From Cryptomeria japonica (lineage: Eukaryota; Streptophyta; Pinopsida; Cupressales; Cupressaceae), in contig NC_081407.1 in NCBI RefSeq assembly GCF_030272615.1, forward strand, positions 377,012,632 through 377,076,631: DNA of 64,000 nucleotides, written 5' to 3'. Below the pieces are notes generated by a model. It was given only the letters and a program-made list of their open reading frames with translations, did no database searches and was not told where the DNA came from. Each line of letters opens with the position of its first letter. Position 1 is the first letter of the stretch. Positions 22,579 through 33,859 of the stretch are shown piece by piece. The position numbers were made by a program, and so were the translations under genes.

Positions 22579-22726
22579 TGGTGATCCACGCGCTGCAGGT
22601 CTCCGGTACCTCCAAACGCGCTCGAAACGGTGTCTATGATATGGAATAGGCATTTTCTCTGTAGACCAAATTCTCTTTCTCCAAAGTCAACAAAGCACAA
22701 ATGAATCTAATTCAAGCCCTTTTCCC

Positions 22727-22734
22727 CTTTTATA
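22727..22734 (-). promoter_or_regulatory. TATA box of the antisense PMD gene
   Basis: The minus strand reads CCTATAAAAGGGG, an almost ideal plant TATA box, 74 bases before the exon 1 ATG at 22653. It suggests that the antisense gene has its own promoter, upstream of which CTAACCCTAA (telo-box-like) occurs. Confidence 0.6.
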
Positions 22735-22815
22735 GGAGGAAAATGAAATTAGGGTTAGCCAAATGGACCTATAATATGGTCGCGGTCTCCCCTATACCAT
22801 AACATTTGTAACTTA

Positions 22816-22925
22816 TCGGGAGATGAATCAATTTACACACATTTCACATCAACGGAATCATACACATCATCTGCAACTCATCAAATTAAATCAATTTTTT
22901 TTCAAAATATTGATTCATCTCCCGA
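22816..22925. repeat. 17-bp inverted repeat
   Basis: TCGGGAGATGAATCAAT at 22816-22832 is exactly reverse-complemented at 22909-22925, leaving a 76-base loop. It lies upstream of the antisense TATA box and 160 bases before the 3' LTR. Confidence 0.85.
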
Positions 22926-23084
22926 GGGGGCATCACCATCAAATATCGAATCTGGGGCATCACACATCAAATAAAATTTGGGGCATGACTTGCAAATCAA
23001 AAGAGTGACACAAAAATTGCATTTGATCATAAATCACAAAAACACATCATTTTCTTTGAAATAACATGTGCACACACGTCAATT

Positions 23085-23099
23085 CAAAGAGGGGCAAAA
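23085..23099 (+). other. Polypurine tract of element 1
   Basis: AAAGAGGGGCAAAA ends directly against the 3' LTR. It is the plus-strand primer expected at this site, interrupted by one C. Confidence 0.75.
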
Positions 23100-24572
23100 T
23101 GTAGACGTATAAAAATGACCACATTCCTAAATGAATATTTTATGTTCATTTCTCTATTTAATTGTATCCGATTTAATTAAATTATCCACATTCCTCTATT
23201 TAATTAAGTAAATTACTCAATTTATTTAAATTAAATTCACTATACCCATTTAATGAATAAATCATTTTATTCAATTAAATCCCCCCTATCCACTTTTAAT
23301 TAAATTCAAATTTAATTAAATAGTTATCCTAAATTAAATAAATCTAATTTATTTAATTTCTCCAAATTGCAACCAAATAGAATTAAATTACTTTATTTCA
23401 ATTAAATCCTATTATCCCTCCATCCACTTGCAAAATCCTAAACCCCTTTCTAATCCCTTCTAGAATCCTCTAATCACTTCTAATTAACCTAACCCCTCCT
23501 CTAAACTTTGTCACATCCCTAAGCAAAGGGAAGTCATTTCTCAAAACCTCAAAGTCTTTGATAACCATTAAAGGCTTCAAGTCTTCAACCACCTAAATCC
23601 TCAAAGTCTTTGATAACCATTAAAGGTTTCAAATCTTCAACCACTTAATCCCCCAAAGTCTCCAATAACCATTAATGGTTAACTCAAACCCTCTTACATG
23701 GTTAAATCATTTGTTTTAACTCAACCTTCATCCAACCCAATGGTCTCATCAGGCCTTTAATGCTTTGACCATGATTATCTCTTAATCATTTGCACAAAGG
23801 TTTATCCTTGGATTAACTCTTAATCCAGTGGGTAATCCTAACTTAGACTTGACCCTTACCCTCTAGATAACCATGAGGTCTTCTCAGGCATTCAATGTCT
23901 CCAACCCCTTCTCTCAACCCAACCCTATGTTGACACTTGTCACCATTTCATTGGTGCCAATTACAAACATGGATCCCCAATTTTCAAACTCAACCCTTGA
24001 TTAAACCATTCAATCTTGACCATCCATTGCCCTATTTTTGCTATAAATAGAGCTCTCATTCCTCCATTTTCAAGAATCATCATCCAAATTTGTAGCATCA
24101 CACTTATGCTCAAATACATTCAAGCTTTCATATCATTTTTATGCTCATCATTTTAGCCTCTTTGAAATCAGGAATTAGTTTTGTTTAGAATACTTTCTTT
24201 ATCATTTTAGCTCAATCATAGACTAAATATATCATGTTAGGATAGTACTCATACTAACCTTGTCATCTTATCATCTAGTTTATTGCATTTTAAAATCATA
24301 CATAGCTTATAACGCATCTCATACTAAAATCTATCAAAGCATCCCTCGTTCTTGCATTTGCCATCCCTAAACCATTTTGCTCAGTGATCTGAGAGCAAAA
24401 ACATTGGTTTGAGGGACATTGTAAGATAGAGAACCATGGGACCCACCTTGGGAAGCTGAGTAATACTACGTTACTCCATAGCTTGCACCAAGAAGTCCTG
24501 TGTGTGTGTGTGGACTAGTATTTATAATATTTTCACATATTAAGTTTTATCAGCCCACTTTTCCCGCATACA
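23100..24572 (+). repeat. 3' LTR of element 1
   Basis: 1,473 bp, near-identical to 6414-7788 apart from scattered substitutions, a GT run two bases shorter, and about 100 extra bases at 23829-23932 (GGGTAATCCTAACTTAGACT...). TATAAATAG is at 24042-24050. It is followed by the right target duplication CATAC (24573-24577). Confidence 0.93.
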
Positions 24573-26610
24573 CATACAAATGTGTAGAATACCTAAAATC
24601 TCTTATTTCTATTTTTCAAGGGCAAATATCTTTTATTGGTTAGAACATCTCTCAATACAACCAATCTAAAGAAGAGGGTTAAACTTGTATTATTAACTAC
24701 GATAATATTAGTAAAAAAACCTAGTAATAAGCATATGAATTAAAATTCTCATTTAAAAAAAGTTAACAATTTTTTTAAAAGTTCAATCAGATATATATTT
24801 TTTCCTCCTCAAAAAATTCACTTGGTTTCGTAATAAATTGTTTATATATTATAATTTTATAAAATTATTTTAGTTTGTTAGATTTGTAATTTACATAAAT
24901 GAAATTACATTTTTGTTGTATTGTGGTTGTTTCTATTTTTAATATTACATATATGCTTTATACTTCATTTTCAAATTTTGTTTAGAAACATAATCAGATA
25001 CATCCATATTTCTTTAAACTATATAAATACACATAATTTTAATATGCAACCTTTTCATAAACATTCACACTAAAATTCAAACTAACTGTACTCTACTTGA
25101 ACTGCCAAAACAATGAGATCCACATATGAACAACAACAGATGTTAATTACAATATATATTATATGAAGAAGAATCCAGGAATTCAGTAGGATAAATACAA
25201 AAAAGGACAAGGTGGGACAACATCAGGGCCGACTGTGGATGACACCTTATTCTTAGTGAATGTCATTGCTGAAATGGCAATACTATTATGCCGGCACTTT
25301 TAATCAATGAGAAAGAAGCGATACAGTGCAGCCATTGTTGTTTTCTATTCAAGCTTATGTTAATAGTATAGTGATGGTAAATTATGGTGGTGTATTAGTA
25401 ATGATATAATGTCATTTTAGTTTGTGAGATTGTTGTTGTTGAGTGTTTATGTTAGGGATGGGACTTCTTATATATGAACTTGTTATTGCTGAATGTTTAT
25501 ATTGGATATGAACTTATAGATAATGACATAATGAAATGATTAAATTATGAAAATTGTAATTAATGAATGTTAATGAAATCTTCATATATGACTTTGTCTG
25601 TTCATAACTCTAATATTAAAAATTACCCCAAGTTTAAGATAGATAATTGAATTGTGGTCCATGAGACTTTTGTCTTTGGATATCAGACAATAGCAGAGGA
25701 TCCAAATATAACACGTCATGTTCCAACTTACCGAGTCATGTTCCAATTTATTTTTTATGATTAGTCTGGCATTAGAGTTTGAATCACTGTAACAGTGTCA
25801 ATTACCAAGATATATGCCAAGTTGGATTATATGGTACTTAAAATGGACTGCTTGTTTCAAGCCTCGGCTTGGTGCCTCAATTATTAATTATTATTCAAAT
25901 AAGGTCTTTTGATCAATCACACAATTTATTTGGGTGTTTAAATGAATATTATTTGTCAATAACTTTAACTCTTCAAATTTTGTGATGATGAAAGATCAGT
26001 CGTTATCTAATTCTAAAATCTTAGCATTGTATCGTCGAGAATCTTAGTACTATATCTTAATTTTTACCATTAATTTAATGTGGGTCTTTCTTTAAAATTT
26101 AAAATTTTATTTTTTATTTTTTTAAAGATATTTAATTTTGATGTATTTTACGTATAAGTTGATAAAATCAATAGAATATATTAGGACATCAATAGAATAT
26201 ATTAGTCCTAAATATTTTTAGTTTTAGTGATCTAATCTTATTTTAATTTATACTTGTTTTTCATCATGGAATGGATTGTAGATACAATTTTATAATGTTA
26301 AGAAATAGTTACACTTGTTGACAAACACATGACACATCATAAGACATTTTTGAATGGAGATATTATAGTTAAATTAAAGTGTCCAAATTGATAAATGAAT
26401 AATGACGATGTTATTACAAGTGTATAGAATATGGTATTTTAGTCTTTGTACTCACCTTAGGATTTAGGCATTAGATTTTGACTAAGGATTTGGGTGGTTT
26501 TAGCTTGTGATTTCCTCTTTATCATTTGATTATTTTCATGTACTACGTCTCTTATTTATTGGATACTTGAGATGGTAGTTTGATAGTTTAGTTTTATAAA
26601 TATTATATGT
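24573..26610. other. Duplicated AT-rich block, first copy, right part
   Basis: No gene. Segments match the second copy: 24600-25080 resembles 53490-54070, 25390-25620 resembles 55500-55700, and 25790-26610 resembles 56040-56334 plus 59743-60510. The unoccupied site CTTAATTTTTACC near 26060 is the counterpart of the target of the LTR element at 56335. Confidence 0.65.
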
Positions 26611-27294
26611 ACCTATGATAGTACTTTAGTGCAATAAGAGATTATTAGAACTTATTTTAAAACTCTCTCTCTCTCCTAAGGATGAATTTTTGATGAATGA
26701 TGTTGATCTTTCTCCTAAAATGCTCCTCTCCCATAAGGATATGCTAGAGGAAGAGGATGATATCATAAACACCTTCCTTAATGTCACTTTACCTTCTATG
26801 CATGGCATTCCTCCTAGAGATGAAGCATTGATGGATATAGTTAATCCTTCTCCCAAAGTTTGTCTTACCCATAAAGATACCTTGGAGCAAGAAGATGAAA
26901 TCATTAACACTTTCCTTGATGCTCTCTCTCCTAAAGATGAGTCCTCAGAGAATAACTTAGAGCTTAATCAAGTAAATACTATTAGTGTTTCTATTCATGT
27001 GATGCCTAGATTTCTACAAAATCCTACTCAACCCCAAAACCAACACACGATTAATGATAACAAACCAAAGATACCTTCTAAGAATATCTCAAAAGTTGCA
27101 AAATGGATATGTTAAAGAAGTGACAAGGAAAGACAATTGGAGCAAGCATATGGTCCCAAAATACATTACAAATATAATTTTATTATCACAAAGTGAGATT
27201 CCAATGTTCTTCTCACTTCCATTTCTTCTCCTCCTCATCCTAAGAAACATTTTGATAAGGAACCTAATCTTGTTCACAAACTCATTGCCTTAAA
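26611..27294 (+). pseudogene. Fragment of the element 3 family leader ORF
   Basis: Bases from about 26620 match 63725-64000 closely. The protein (26690-27115) has two internal repeats of about 45 residues: LSPKMLLSHKDMLEEEDDII-NTFL and PSPKVCLTHKDTLEQEDEII-NTFL, separated by PPRDEALMDIV. It is the acidic N-terminal region of the gag-less Tat-type family, here without LTR, protease or RT. Function unknown. Confidence 0.65.
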
Positions 27295-27440
27295 TTCAAT
27301 ATATTGAAATTTTAGAACTCAAAAACTTTTGTAAACAAATTTTGTAACTGATTTTTTACTTTTGCACATAATATAATTTTTCTTTCCATCAATAAATCTC
27401 AATTGTTTGGAGTAGGACAAACATGACTCATAAATTTATT
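27295..27440. repeat. Third partial copy of the F-box 3' flank
   Basis: The words AACTTTTGTAAACAAA, TAACTGATTTT, TTTCCATCAATAAATCTCA and GTTTGGAGTAGGACAAAC follow the same order as at 5085-5200 and 54890-55005. Confidence 0.55.
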
Positions 27441-27915
27441 TATAAAAAAAATAATTTTTTGTAAATTTATATCTCTTGTCTTTGATTATCCATCTAATTA
27501 GTTTCACATGTTCTTATGCATCTATTATATATTTTAATTCTAATGTTCACATACTCTTATACATTTGTCTTATTAACTAGTTTAATAAAAATAGAAAATC
27601 ACATTTATTTTTATATACATGTTATCCTTTGTGATCTATCCCCTTTTCTATCTTATGACTAGTTCATAGTCACAGATTCATTAATGCTATCACCAGGTAG
27701 TCTTGCCTTAAATTAAATTTGCACTGATATCCCACTTTAATGAGACGTTGCGTCTTTATATTTAAAGACATCCATTATATTCACGTCCCAATCTTCAAGC
27801 ATTATTTAACTATCATTCACATGTGTAAAATCAGATTGGTGCATTAAAGGGCATCTATTTTTTCACAAATTTAGATGCATGCATTACTGAAGATTATTCT
27901 GATAGAGGGCCTGCA
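27441..27915. other. AT-rich spacer
   Basis: I see no gene, RNA or clear repeat here. Confidence 0.4.
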
Positions 27916-29215
27916 CCCTTATATAGTAGTTAGACATCAAAATAAAGGGGTGTCACAAGGAGCGAGAACACCCAAACATTAGGACCAACAAACACAACAA
28001 AAATCCAAAACCATCAAATAACATAAACTAAAACTAGATGCAAATAAAACCAAGACCAAACACAAAGAACACCCAAAAACACCACCCATAGAAGATGCCA
28101 ACCGATGGTCCACAATCTAGGGGTTTAATAGCTTGCCAGTCTTGTCTGAGCTTCTTAGCTTTTTTAGGAAAATATAGTCTTTTACCATGCTCTTGCCAGG
28201 AGCAATATTATGGGATTCAACTTTCACCTTGATGACATGGTACTAATTGGCTCCAAAGTAGTACTAGCTGCAATCTCCATGGACCTCTTCCTCTTAGCAT
28301 GTCTTTGTTCAATCTCTTCCTAGATAACCTATATAAAAGATAAATTTTTGGACACTATTTCCCTATTATACACTACAATTTGTTACAATTTTCTTTTCAG
28401 AATTTTTTGGTTGTCCTAGATGTCAAAGATATCCCTATCCATTTCTTTCCTTTCTTGTTCATTGCCATCCAACCTCTATCATATTTGTCCTCTACCAACT
28501 AGTTAGTAGTCCTAGCCTCCACCTCAGCCAAAGCCTCTAGTCTATTAATTTTCCTCTTAGCAATGTGGAGTTGGGATAGGAACCAGTGAATGATTTCATT
28601 TTGCCTATTGTACATGATGTAAAGTTCATTAAATTTGTCCACTATCTCTAGTAACTCCCAAGCACTAGGGGACAAAATAAGGGAGGGATGACGAGAATCC
28701 ATAAGTGGCATATAAGGGTTAGGGGCTATCATAGTAGCATTAGGGATATAATTATTAGGGGTCCATTCTGAGCCTATAGTCCAGGAGGAAGAGGAGTCCT
28801 CGGAGATAACCTCCTCAATGATCGACCCTTTGACAATTCTCTTTCTACAATTGGGCTTGAGTTTCGATATTATTCATCTTAACAATACACTAAAGATTGA
28901 ACTACGTTTCCATTTTTTTAGATAGGGGAGTGACTATAGTAGAGTTGGAGGCACCTTTATAAGTAGTCTCTAGGATGTTAGACAACTCCATGATTAGGGT
29001 AGGATTCAAAAAGGAGCCAATAAAGTTTATTTTAGGGTTGTTGGAAGGGGACATAACCGACTAGAAATTATAAAGCGTGGGGATTAACTCGTAGTGAAGG
29101 TGAAGCACTTCCTTAGACTTGATCATAACAACGGATTGAGTCAGGGATGAAAACATCTAGAAGGAAAAATTTATTTTACACCGTGTCTAAAATGATTTAG
29201 CATAAGAAATAGTTG
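27916..29215 (-). mobile_element. LINE-like unit copy 1, 3' portion (split by element 2)
   Basis: On the minus strand this is the continuation of 43590-42565 across element 2. The frame 28732-28499 (77 residues: LLEIVDKFNELY, LSQLHIAKRKINRLEALAEVEA) is homologous to 52585-52760 in copy 2 (ALEKIVKHLHED, AQMNVAIKKINRMEAANEAEA). The 3' end near 27920-27960 resembles the end of copy 2. The protein is not recognised; the sequence suggests a coiled coil. Confidence 0.6.
29211..29215. other. Left target-site duplication of element 2
   Basis: AGTTG, repeated at 42565-42569 directly after the 3' LTR. Confidence 0.85.
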
Positions 29216-29496
29216 TGTAGCATCGTAAATTGTATGCACTTGCTAAAGCAGTACAATTTCACACCTAGTTTAGCACCCGCCTTGGGATTCTCTCTAAAAT
29301 CATCATATCCAACGGCCCTAAAAATTTGGTGAAAAGTTGTCAGGACCATGGCGCCCAGAGTGCACACGGTCCCGAACATTTTTCCTAAAATTTTAGGAGT
29401 GCAATCCAATCATAAAATAAAGCTTAACCCCAAGATATTGGTGAGAGATTCAATCTCTAGGTTGGCCAAAAGTTGAAATTAAGACCTAGGGTTTCA

Positions 29497-29505
29497 TATA
29501 TAAAA
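29497..29505 (+). promoter_or_regulatory. TATA box of element 2 (5' LTR)
   Basis: TATATAAAA followed by GCTCTC, conserved at 41422-41430 in the 3' LTR. Confidence 0.65.
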
Positions 29506-30425
29506 GCTCTCTTTCTTCATTTGAAAGGATCTGAATTTTGGTTTCAGGGACCTTCTATGCAACGAAAGAGTAGATCTTTGAAGACTTCAACAACGTTCAA
29601 CATCCATCTATCAAGCATTCACCAATTTCATTCATCCATTTAGGGCTTTGAAGACATTGAAGAGCAATAGGGGATCACCGACTGAAGATTGGCTTGTACC
29701 CTTCCCTTGGGGTTGGGTATGATTTCATGTTGTTTTCATGTCTTTGCATAAGCCTCATTATATCATTTGTATTCATGCTTTAGATCACTTTGCATCTTGA
29801 TTTGGAGCATTTACATTATCATTTACAAGCAATCAGGGTTTACTTTCTAGGTTGCTCTACTTTGCTTACTTGCATTTTAGGATCTTGCACACACACAAGG
29901 TCTGCACACACACTACTTTTACAATACAACTTGGCTATTCATGGAGGTGGAAATCACCAAAGCAGGGGTTTGACTAAGGCAAAACCCTATATAGCTGCCC
30001 ACCATACCTTTTCAGATATAAGTGCAGGTTTCGGGATTCGGACGACACCGCAAGTTGCAGATCCGACGGAAGCGGACTGAGATAGAACTTCACACCAAAT
30101 TTTAGGGCAAAAGACTAGGACAGAGGCATGGGGCACCTTGGTCCTGCCAGGATAGGGGTGCTAGGCGCCCTGGTCCCTGGGACAGGGGCGCTGGGCGCCT
30201 TGGTCCTTCTGTCAGACAGCAAGTTTCAGACAACTTTTCAGGTTGTAAAACAGCAGTTTCAGTAGCAGTTTCAGGAGCAGAATCAGGACAGTGGCGCTCG
30301 CGCCCCCGTCCTGAACATTTTCACTCAAATTTTAACTCCGGGTACACATCTGCATTCTTATCTTGTCCTGGTGTTTACAGTTTTCCATTGTGTAATCTCA
30401 ATTCTGCAACCTCGTTATTAGTTCA

Positions 30426-31200
30426 TGTATATGGTGAAAATGGATAACAATAATAATCAATATTGAAAGACTAAAATGGATTCAACCACTAAACCCTAGC
30501 CTAACAATGAACAAAGATCCACCATAACATATGAAGATAACCTAAGACAATGCAAATAACTCAAAAATCACAAAGATTATACCATCACATGTCCAATAGG
30601 GTTTTGATCTCCATTCTTCCTATCTCCATTGATCTTGCTTGATATACTTGCTCTCAGATTTTTATATGCACAAGAGCTCAACAAAGAACGGAATGTGGTT
30701 GCAAGTGGAATTGTAGTGTAGCCAAGTACTCCAAAATCAGTCATTAGGGTTTGACAATGAAGAAAGCATCTCCTTAAATAGAAGACACAATAAGAAATGG
30801 AGGGTTAAGATTGAGAGGTGTAAAAAGAGAGGTCGGCTAGGATTAGAGGGTAGGTATAAGAAATACCAAAATAATGAAAGAGGTAGGTAGTGTAGGAAAT
30901 AAGAGATGAATGACATGTGTCATGTGTAGAAAAAGATAAATGAATTAATTAAATAAATAAAGATTTATTTAATTAATAGAAGAAGTAGGATAATTAAATA
31001 AATAAAATATTTATTTAATTTAGGAAAGGGATAATTTAAATAAATAAATGTATTTATTTAAATGAGAAATAAGGCTAGAAGAGGATAAATGAATTAATTA
31101 AATAAATAAAGATTTATTTAATTAATAGAAGAATTAGGCTTAGATAATTAAATAAATAAAATATTTATTTAATTAGACATGACAATTTTGAGTGTCTACA
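30426..31200 (-). mobile_element. Solo LTR nested in the 5' LTR of element 2
   Basis: The 775-bp insertion is absent from the 3' LTR, has TG...CA ends and is flanked by GTTCA duplications (30421-30425 and 31201-31205). On the minus strand it begins TGTAGACACTC, like element 1's TGTAGACG, and has TTTAATTAA-rich tracts. A TATTTAAGG TATA-like site occurs on the minus strand near 30780. It is therefore best read as a minus-strand solo LTR. No internal region or second LTR is present. Confidence 0.85.
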
Positions 31201-31422
31201 GTTCATACTTGCACTTTGGGGTTAGGAATTGAACTTGCATCATTTTATCTTTCAATTACAACAAAGGAATAGAAACCCTAATAGGTAGCCCATGGCTCTA
31301 TCTTTCACAAAAAGAAGTAGCCAACTGTGTGATACCTCTAGGCTCTTTCGTATTCCACAATGTGTGTCAAAAGGTAGGATTAGGACATGTTAGCCTAGTC
31401 TCGCTTTTTCCCCTACACATTT

Positions 31423-31440
31423 TGGTGAACCCGATGTGAA
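31423..31440 (+). other. Primer-binding site of element 2
   Basis: TGGTGAACCCGATGTGAA starts four bases after the LTR; element 3 has TGGTGAACCTGA at the same place. The tRNA is not assigned. Confidence 0.6.
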
Positions 31441-31624
31441 TCTTATTATTGCTTTCTCTTGCATTGCATTTGTTAGATCGAGATCTAGATTTAGTGTGTC
31501 TCATTTAAGTTTCATTTTCAAAAAAAAAAAGAAAAGAAAAAAAAAAGACAAAAAAAAGAAAAAAAAAAAGAGTGTGTTTCTTTGTTTCTTTGCATTGTGT
31601 GTTTTATGCAACTTTTATTTCAAA

Positions 31625-33859
31625 ATGTCAGATTTTTATTTGCAAGATGTTCATATTTATGATGATGTATGCAATTATGTTGATTATGAGTATAGCCAAG
31701 ATGAATTAGATGAAGCCTTAGATGAGTTTTTGAACCCTAAAGATACCAAACCTTCATTTTACCAAAAACTCATAAACATTGTTACTATGCCATTTCGGTG
31801 TGATGAGAAAGATAAGTCGAATGATTCCTCTCAAGGGTACATTCCTATCAACTCTTCCACTAAATCTAGTAACATGGTTGTTTTCAATGATCCCCTCTAT
31901 GAAGAGATGTCTCCTTTTGAATCAAAAGATAAACCTTTTAATAGATATGATCATGCTTTGTTGGATGATGCTCTTGATGACTTTGTGGCTTTATCGAAAT
32001 CTTTAAACAAGAACAAAACTTCTAAATTAGTTAACATGATAAACCTAAAAGAGCATAATAAGCCTCTCTTTGAAGTCCAAGGTGCTTATCCTTCTCCCAC
32101 CTTTCAAGTTCCTAAATCACCTCTCCTTACTGTCCAAGGAAGGTATGGTCATGATTCCTTTCTTACTTCGAATAAACCTATCATCACTGTGCAAGGAAGA
32201 AAACCTATGAGTCCTTATAGTTATGCCAAGCAATTAACTAGAGAGTGTTATCATGCGGTTGCCCATACTTATCATACTAGAAATAATAGACAGCCTAATC
32301 CTCCTCCTGTTACTCCAGTTTCTCTTCCTAATCCTCAACCAATTCTTCCGCAAGCTCCACGTATTTCACAAGTTCTTGGTAAGGAATATGATCTCATAGA
32401 ACAACTTAAGGCTACCCCTACTAAGATATCCCTTTGGGATTTGATTCAAACTTCTTCCGCTCATCATGGAATGTTACAAGATGCCTTGAAAGATTTGAAT
32501 GTTCCACCACCTAATACATCTAGTAATATAGTGTCTTTGGTTAACTTTGTGGTGAATCCTAAAGCTCAAATTGTGTTTACTCAAGATGAGTTGCCTACTA
32601 GTGAAATTCAACATCAATATGATCCCTTGATGATTGTGGTTATCATAAATGACACTGCTATAAGACGAACACTGGTAGATAATGGCTCTGGCCTTAATGT
32701 GTGTAGCATTAATCTATTGCATAAGATGAATGTGGATACATCCCTTATTGAACTTGACTCTCATCCCATTCGTGGCTTTGATAATGTGGCTAAGTCTTCA
32801 TTAGGTATTATCACCTTACCCCTCATAGTGGGGCCTGTTACTTTACCTACTCCTATCCATGTTATGTCGGGAAATCTAACATACAACTTTTTATTAGGGA
32901 GACCTTGGATTCACAGTATGCAAGCTGTCCCCTCTACATTGCATAGACAAGTTAAATTTATTTATAACAATAAGACATATACCTTGATAGGTGATACTAA
33001 TTTTCAAGCTTGTTTGCAAACATCTACTTCCAAAGGGAGTTCTTCTAAGCCTTCCTCTTCTAGTGATGACTCTTTAAACAAGATACCTATGGATGAATCC
33101 TCACTCTCCGATGATCAAAATTCTTTGGATGAGCTTGAAGTTCCTGAAGAAGATTCTTCTCAACTTGAATCTACACATGAAAAGGCTTTTGATCCTAAGA
33201 AGGTTCTCGCAGAAGACGATTGGGGATCTCTTGATTTTAATCCCACCTCTGTAGGTGAGTATAGGGTTCCTCCTAGAGAGCTTAAAGTTAAAAAGAAGGA
33301 AGAAGCTAAAAATCAATCAGTCTTACCTGAACCTATGAGCAATAATTTTGTGGCCGCTTCTCAGACTTCTGCTCCTCACACCTCTAATTCTGAAGAATTT
33401 GATTCTTTGTCTTATGAAAAACCCCCTTCTCTTTCTGAAATGGCTAATCGTTATGGTCGTGGTTTTCATATTTTAGCTAAGTATGGATATAATGGAAATG
33501 GTTGTGGCGCTCACGAACAAGGGATAAAGGTTCCTCTAGGGAATAATCTTTATGATGAGACCTTTGGACTTGGTTATAATCCCTACAAGCGCACTAAAGC
33601 TTCTAAAAGACCATGCATTAGTGTTAATGTTATTTCTACATCTCTACCAATGAGACACCCTGAGTATATCGATGGGGATCCTTCGTGTGCCTATGCTTTG
33701 GATGTCTTTCCTACCGATGATGCTTTAGCTAAGTTTTTGGGAGCATATGACACTCTTCCTCGTTATCATCACAATAGGGGATTTCCTTATTGTTTGAACA
33801 CTGAAGCTTGTTTTGGAAGAGAGATTGATAATGATGAGATTGTGGAAGAATTCCCTTAG
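31625..33859 (+). pseudogene. N-terminal ORF of element 2: protease and G-patch, no gag domain
   Basis: I start at MSDFYLQDV (31625) because the frame before it is a Lys-rich low-complexity run. Residues 1-220 are acidic and Phe/Tyr/Pro-rich (DELDEALDEFLNPKD, repeated TVQGR units) with no gag capsid domain and no zinc knuckle. The protease follows (about 32600-32990) with LVDNGSGLNVCS and FLLGRPWIHSMQAVPS. A Ser/Asp/Glu-rich spacer leads to the G-patch (RGFHILAKYGYNGNGCG, about 33460-33510). The frame ends with TAG at 33857 where the polyprotein would continue into RT. Confidence 0.8.

Larger units (their letters stand above)
19591..22653 (-). pseudogene. Antisense plant mobile domain (PMD) gene in element 1, two exons
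   Basis: Exon 1 is 22653-22579 (25 codons, starts MPIPYHRHRF). It ends at a GTAAGT donor, and exon 2 is 21537 to about 19591, after an acceptor CTTCTTAACAG. Both borders are phase 0. Exon 2 has the PMD signature: MPRFTVNRGLLTALAERW, TFHFATGEMTVTPEDCYRIL, then WGSAMLAHLY, LLQVWCWEHI, DTVTWRPY and a C-terminal FGRQQGIP. PMD (aminotransferase-like, MAIN family) proteins are plant nuclear proteins linked to transposon silencing and also carried by transposons. After the domain come an acidic Asp/Gly run, an Arg/Gly region and an RS/Pro-rich tail. Nonsense codons lie at 20797, 20629, 20314, 19945 and further into the tail, so this copy is dead; the tail is the least certain part. Confidence 0.8.
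6414..24572 (+). mobile_element. Element 1: complete Ty3/gypsy retrotransposon, Tat (dual RNase H) lineage
   Basis: The 18,159-bp element is bounded by two near-identical LTRs that start TGTAGACG and end GCATACA, flanked by the 5-bp duplication CATAC (6409-6413 and 24573-24577). The order is LTR, primer site, repeat-rich leader, gag, protease, G-patch, acidic linker, reverse transcriptase, RNase H, second archaeal-type RNase H, integrase without chromodomain, antisense PMD gene, polypurine tract, LTR. The second RNase H and the extra antisense gene place it in the Tat lineage. The polyprotein has at least ten nonsense codons and one or two frameshifts, so this copy cannot make its own proteins. 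Confidence 0.93.
29216..31419 (+). repeat. 5' LTR of element 2, carrying a nested solo LTR
   Basis: 2,204 bp. Relative to the 3' LTR it lacks about 210 bases after position 29285 (CACCCGCCTTGG | GATTCTC) and contains the 775-bp insertion at 30426-31200. It includes GC-rich repeats with GGGGCGCT and GGCGCC words at 30119-30210. Ends TTCCCCTACACA. Confidence 0.92.

Noticed and set aside
29790-30080. 96-residue ORF in the element 2 5' LTR, repeated at 41715-42005 in the 3' LTR
   Set aside because: It is conserved only because the LTRs are copies of each other; no domain and no independent evidence of coding.
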